From Acidimicrobiaceae bacterium (GTDB taxonomy: Bacteria > Actinomycetota > Acidimicrobiia > Acidimicrobiales > Palsa-688): a stretch of DNA of 8,424 nt. This document shows, piece after piece, positions 6,301 through 8,424 of the stretch. Positions within the stretch are counted from its first letter, which is position 1, and every line of letters starts with the position of its first letter. Position numbers and translations under genes: made by a program. The DNA lies in the NCBI GenBank assembly GCA_003156795.1, contig PMHU01000172.1:2763-11186 (forward strand), in the 5' to 3' direction. The notes beneath the pieces were generated by a model that was given only the letters and a program-made list of their open reading frames with translations, did not search any database and was not told where the DNA came from.

Positions 6301-7839
6301 CGGGGCCAGGGCCGCCATGTCGAGGGTCCCCTCCTGTATCGGCTCGTCGAGGGCCTGCAGGAGGTCGGCCGAGGCGGGGGTCCCCGACGGTACGACCTGC
6401 CGGGCGACGTAGGGACGGTCGAGCAACCCCACCGCGATGGGATCCTCCGTCACTCCCCACGAGTAGGCCGCGAAGTCTTCCCCCGGCAGGCCGAGCACGC
6501 GGCTGGACGAACCCTGGCCGTTGAGGTAGGCCGTCGCTTCGGTCCAATAGGAGGGGATGGTGGACGGCCGGGACAGGTTGGATGCGATCATGCCGCCTGT
6601 CCACATGGGTGGAATGTCGGCGGCGATGATCGCCACGCACGCCACGGCAGCGGCGACACCAATTCGCGACCAACGGATATGGATGGCGGTCACTCCGGCA
6701 CCCAACAGAAGGGCCAGGCCGAGTATCACGATGGGGACGATCCGGTCGACGGATCGCATGGCCAGCGCGAGGGTCGAACCAGAAGAAGCGTCCTTGATCA
6801 AGGCGCCGAAGAGTGACGGGTGCGAGTACGGGAAGGCGCCGACGGCGACGACCGTGCCGAAGCCGACGAGTCCAACGGCGAAGCTTCGATGGCGCCATCG
6901 GGTAAACAGGCCGAAGGCCACGCTGACGCTCGGAAGACCCAAGCTGAGCCCCAGGAGCCATAGAGACTGCGTGTACTGCACGGCGGGAAGCGTCCACGGC
7001 TGGACCTTGTCCCAGCCGTAGAAGTACCAGTAGCCGAGTCCGCGCAAGACCTCTGACGCAGATGACGTACTCGCGACGGTGCGCACCGTCTCTGTCACCC
7101 GCAAGACATCGATTCCATACCGTCCCTCAACCCACAGCCCCGCCACCCACCAGAGCGAGACGAGGGCGCACAACGTGCCGATCCGCCCCGCAACCACCAG
7201 GGCCCTCCGCAGGCTCACCTCACGTGTGACCCAAACGGCGTGGATCAGCCACAAGGCCGGCGCCGCCATCACCAGCAAGATCGATGTGGCGTTGACGCCA
7301 CCCACCAGGGCGACGACTATGGCGAACAGCGCCGGATAGCGCCAGCGGCCGGTCCGGGCCGCACCTGCGGTAAGACCCACCATCCAGCCGAGCGCCGACC
7401 AGGGCATGAGGATCGCAGAGATCCGGTCCAAATAGTCGATGGTGTAAGGGCTGAGCATGTACCCGAGCGCGGCAACGACTCGGCCCGGGCCAACGAGTCC
7501 TAATCGCCGGGCGCAGTAGGCCACTCCCAACCCAGCCGAGAACAGCAGGGTGCCCATCCATATGCGCTGGCCGATCCACATCGGGATGCCCAGCCACTGC
7601 ACCGCCGTGTAGTACGGACCCATCGGGAAGAGGTAACCGATGTTCTGGTGGGTGACGGTGCCCATACCCGTGTTCGGATCCCACATGGAGGCCGCACCGA
7701 CGGTCAGCTTCCCAGGATCGAGATACAGGTACTGCTTGGTGTCAGCCGCGACCGCCCCCTGCTTGGTGAGCAAAAGCGGTACGTAGCTGACCGCGGCAAT
7801 GAATCCGGCGAGCACCCAATCAGCACGACGCCTCCGCAC
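3352..7839 (-). CDS. aftD: AftD-like alpha-(1->3)-arabinofuranosyltransferase (GT-C with carbohydrate-binding-like modules)
   Basis: A 1495-residue membrane glycosyltransferase of the AftD (DUF3367) type, which in mycobacteria adds alpha-1,3-arabinofuranose branches to arabinogalactan and lipoarabinomannan using decaprenyl-phospho-arabinose. Residues 8-408 form the GT-C region with about 11-12 helices. After TM1 comes AADTKQYLYLDP (Asp33 is the likely catalytic acid), then MWDPNTGMG and IGYLFPMGPYY, which are hallmarks of the family. Residues about 410-1300 form a large extracytoplasmic part with two discoidin/CBM-like modules, each running from DG-x-x-STAW to VG-x-AE-x-x-IPGV (742-859 and 983-1111), then an Ala/Pro-rich linker near 1195-1222. 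A TM follows at 1303-1324, then a basic Ser/Arg/Pro-rich linker and more C-terminal helices (about 1391-1416, 1422-1442, 1464-1481). Mycobacterial AftD is close to 1400 residues, so this copy is full length. The start is GTG 7839, probably leaderless. It is the first gene of a three-gene operon. Arabinose as substrate is inferred from family. Confidence 0.88.
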   Translation of the reverse strand: MRRRRADWVLAGFIAAVSYVPLLLTKQGAVAADTKQYLYLDPGKLTVGAASMWDPNTGMGTVTHQNIGYLFPMGPYYTAVQWLGIPMWIGQRIWMGTLLFSAGLGVAYCARRLGLVGPGRVVAALGYMLSPYTIDYLDRISAILMPWSALGWMVGLTAGAARTGRWRYPALFAIVVALVGGVNATSILLVMAAPALWLIHAVWVTREVSLRRALVVAGRIGTLCALVSLWWVAGLWVEGRYGIDVLRVTETVRTVASTSSASEVLRGLGYWYFYGWDKVQPWTLPAVQYTQSLWLLGLSLGLPSVSVAFGLFTRWRHRSFAVGLVGFGTVVAVGAFPYSHPSLFGALIKDASSGSTLALAMRSVDRIVPIVILGLALLLGAGVTAIHIRWSRIGVAAAVACVAIIAADIPPMWTGGMIASNLSRPSTIPSYWTEATAYLNGQGSSSRVLGLPGEDFAAYSWGVTEDPIAVGLLDRPYVARQVVPSGTPASADLLQALDEPIQEGTLDMAALAPVARLMSVGQVLLQSDLQYERYHLPLPQALWELMDPPPPGLSQPTTFGPANPAPLIRYPLDSEIRLGLPTGAPQPPALAVFDVSDPRPLVRTEGVQQPIILAGDGSGVVEAAGAGLLNGDTPILYAASLVHDRSEFDQAVADDAELVLTDTNPLATYRWGSLRDNVGEVQQAGVADLSSDPSAYALPVFPDETVADQTVAEVTGVKSVRATEYGDSLAFTPENRPIDAIDGNLSTAWTFGAHQPVSDVKLQVNLDQPVTEDHVSLTQAQSVRSTRHITSITLLFDGRHPVTVKMSPASLHAPGQTVAFSTRTFSQLEVVVNGATGGANKRYDGLAQVGLAEISIPGVSAASESLRLPTDLLSMAGASSLLLRLAILMQRDRAIEPPRHDPEPYMRRTFTLPTARTFSVSGTAEINYGDSDNLINQLIGLTPAGKLPAPVSMATPGPATVLAANSSTRLDGDRSARANAAADGDASTAWIAETGPQSGEWLDFTLDKPVTFDHLDLQVVNDGRHSLPTRITISSGGASRTVTVPAPPVGTGRPQVSTTAIPITFPALTGANVRVTINSVEQVRARDYYSTFADITDILPVGIAELGIPGVDQPAPPENLPPVCSSNLLSIDGKAIDVEVVGTTASALDGDQLTLKACGNSTDGVTLGAGPHVVQTSPRLPSGWSIDQLALESAAGGGPAAAPPTPDAGSASSPATPNGAAAPSLRLDGQNRTSWRVTVDGNGNAFWLVLGQSFSDGWAATLPGGKSLGPSKLIDGYANGWYVPAGEINGPTVIDLTWTPQKLVWAAITVSAAALLMSVLLAVWPEGRSPWKRRRHPSNSRPSESRNSGSTRSASAPLGSGPARASLVALMGAVDSRPRARRVVAAAMAWAIVAAIVSRPAIGLAAGAGVAIGCWWPRGRLGVRIAAVLALIAVAGYAVQQQWAHMYWPTIDWPADLSSTNDLAWLGLSLLGSDLVAGFVGSRRPRRSTLGDGRT
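4507..4893 (-). repeat. Discoidin/CBM-like module copy 2 within the AftD-like protein
   Basis: This stretch encodes residues 983-1111, from DGDASTAW to VGIAELGIPGV, and mirrors copy 1. It contains ESGEWLDF-type strand sequence (SGEWLDFTLDKPVTFDHLDL at 998-1017) corresponding to VKLQVNLDQPVTEDHVSL in copy 1. The two copies use identical codons for STAW. Confidence 0.6.
5263..5616 (-). repeat. Discoidin/CBM-like module copy 1 within the AftD-like protein
   Basis: This stretch encodes residues 742-859, from DGNLSTAW to VGLAEISIPGV. The DG-x-x-STAW opening resembles the exposed loop of F5/8 type C (discoidin) folds, which often bind glycans. The same opening and closing motifs recur 241-252 residues later in copy 2. 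Confidence 0.6.
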
Positions 7840-7847
7840 CGAGCCGA

Positions 7848-7853
7848 AGTGTA
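7848..7853 (-). promoter_or_regulatory. Putative -10 element of a leaderless promoter for the aftD operon
   Basis: On the minus strand this hexamer reads TACACT, a TANNNT match, followed by 8 nt and then the GTG start at 7839. Transcription would begin at or next to the start codon. There is no purine-rich ribosome site before the GTG. A TTGGGT at 7874-7879 lies 20 nt upstream, too far for a standard -35. This would be the single promoter for the three minus-strand genes, since no intergenic room exists inside the operon. Confidence 0.4.
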
Positions 7854-7880
7854 GGGGGTGGGTCTGCTGCGCGACCCAAG

Positions 7881-7886
7881 TACCCT
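7881..7886 (+). promoter_or_regulatory. Putative -10 element of a leaderless promoter for the Suc/Fer-like gene
   Basis: TACCCT fits the actinobacterial TANNNT -10 pattern and ends 6 nt before the GTG start at 7893. A transcript would then begin at or within a base or two of the start codon. No Shine-Dalgarno precedes this GTG, which agrees with leaderless translation. No convincing -35 hexamer is seen 16-18 nt upstream. Confidence 0.4.
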
Positions 7887-7892
7887 GATCGC

Positions 7893-8424
7893 GTGACGCT
7901 TTCAGCTACCTCAGCCAGCTCCGCGAGCGAGGCGGTGCGATGCAACGCCTGGGCGCGGGCCGAAGGGGTCGACCCGATAGGCAGCGCCGGTTCGTATTTG
8001 GGTTTCCTGCTGATCGAAATTCCGCTCCCGTGGCCGCGCGACATCAACGAGGTTCCCGAAGTGGCCGGGCTCGCCGACCTACTCGACGGGCGTCACCTTC
8101 GGGTGCAGGCCGTCGTGCCGGACACCGGACTTCGACGAGTCGTGGCCCACATCGGTTCGAGATCCGAGGGCAACCGTTTCTCGGGCTTCGTCCGACGCGA
8201 GGCTGTTGTGGTTGGCGGCGACTTGCGCGCTGCGGTCGCAGCCGCACTCGATGAGCCCGGAAGCGGGGCCGGCGCTACGGACCGAGACGGCCGCGACCTT
8301 CTGGTGTGCACCCACGGCAAGCGCGACGTGTGCTGCGGGTCGCTAGGGACCGACCTGGCGGTCCGAACGCGGGCCTTGGACCTACCGGACGGGGTACGCC
8401 GCTGGCGGACCAGCCACACGGGTC
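7893..8424 (+). CDS. Suc/Fer-like thioredoxin-fold [2Fe-2S] protein, 3'-partial
   Basis: The first 177 codons of a sucrase/ferredoxin-like (Suc_Fer-like) family protein; the frame is still open at the right edge. The N-terminus has the family's early cysteine segment, VRCNAWARAEGVDPIGSAG (residues 15-33), followed by GFLLIEIPLPWP. The core motif CTHGKRDVCCG (139-149) gives a C-x8-C pair (Cys139/Cys148), and RTSHTG (172-177) begins the His segment, which usually continues to a second His just past this window. In the yeast relatives Apd1 and Aim32, two Cys and two His hold a [2Fe-2S] cluster, so the same role is likely here; the cellular partner is unknown and 'sucrase' is a legacy name. GTG 7893 is the only start between the upstream promoter element and the conserved region. 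The gene is divergent from the aftD operon, and no functional link to the glycan genes is visible. Confidence 0.9.
   Translation, partial: MTLSATSASSASEAVRCNAWARAEGVDPIGSAGSYLGFLLIEIPLPWPRDINEVPEVAGLADLLDGRHLRVQAVVPDTGLRRVVAHIGSRSEGNRFSGFVRREAVVVGGDLRAAVAAALDEPGSGAGATDRDGRDLLVCTHGKRDVCCGSLGTDLAVRTRALDLPDGVRRWRTSHTG

Noticed and set aside
5525..6997. A 490-codon open frame on the same strand inside the aftD gene
   Set aside because: Its product is dominated by Arg, Pro and Gly with no recognisable motif, and it is fully covered by the well-supported AftD frame.
7874..7879. TTGGGT as a -35 box for the aftD promoter
   Set aside because: It is 20 nt from the TACACT hexamer, too far for a standard sigma factor spacing of about 16-18 nt.
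7820..8419. Several minus-strand open frames opposite the Suc/Fer-like gene
   Set aside because: The + strand frame carries the diagnostic Cys/His motifs; the antisense frames are Arg/Ser-rich without any domain.

Overview
The window is high-GC, gene-dense DNA from what looks like an actinobacterium. The main evidence is a very large AftD-type arabinofuranosyltransferase, a family I know from mycobacteria and other Actinobacteria. A Suc/Fer-type thioredoxin-like ferredoxin, actinobacterial-style GTG starts and possible leaderless promoters agree with this. The absence of any visible mycolate or Emb gene, and the style of the proteins, would also fit a non-mycobacterial lineage such as Acidimicrobiia, but that is only an impression. 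No RNA gene, mobile element, CRISPR array or integration scar is visible, and no stretch over 300 bases lacks a gene.

Layout: (1) A GT4 cytoplasmic glycosyltransferase on the + strand enters from the left edge and ends at 1163. (2) A tightly packed three-gene minus-strand operon fills 7839 down to 1042, in transcription order: a 1495-residue AftD-like GT-C enzyme; a DMT/EamA-fold transporter starting about 4 nt after the AftD stop; and a second, smaller GT-C membrane glycosyltransferase whose GTG overlaps the transporter stop in a GTGA. Its 3' end runs 122 nt antisense into the GT4 gene. (3) A 53-bp divergent gap (7840-7892) separates the operon from a + strand Suc/Fer-like [2Fe-2S] protein gene that runs off the right edge. 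Both divergent genes have a TANNNT -10-like hexamer 6-8 nt before a GTG start, which suggests leaderless transcripts in both directions.

Working model (inference): the operon makes and decorates an envelope arabinan or related glycan. The two GT-C enzymes would use polyprenyl-phosphate sugars on the outer face of the membrane. The DMT protein between them is a candidate for moving the lipid-linked sugar, or another envelope substrate, across the membrane, by analogy with the DMT-fold ArnE/ArnF flippase. The neighbouring GT4 could supply a cytoplasmic transfer step for the same glycan. The most interesting points are this GT-C/DMT/GT-C coupling, the duplicated carbohydrate-binding-like module in the AftD protein, the compact divergent leaderless promoter pair, and the overprinted C-terminal tail of the small GT-C.
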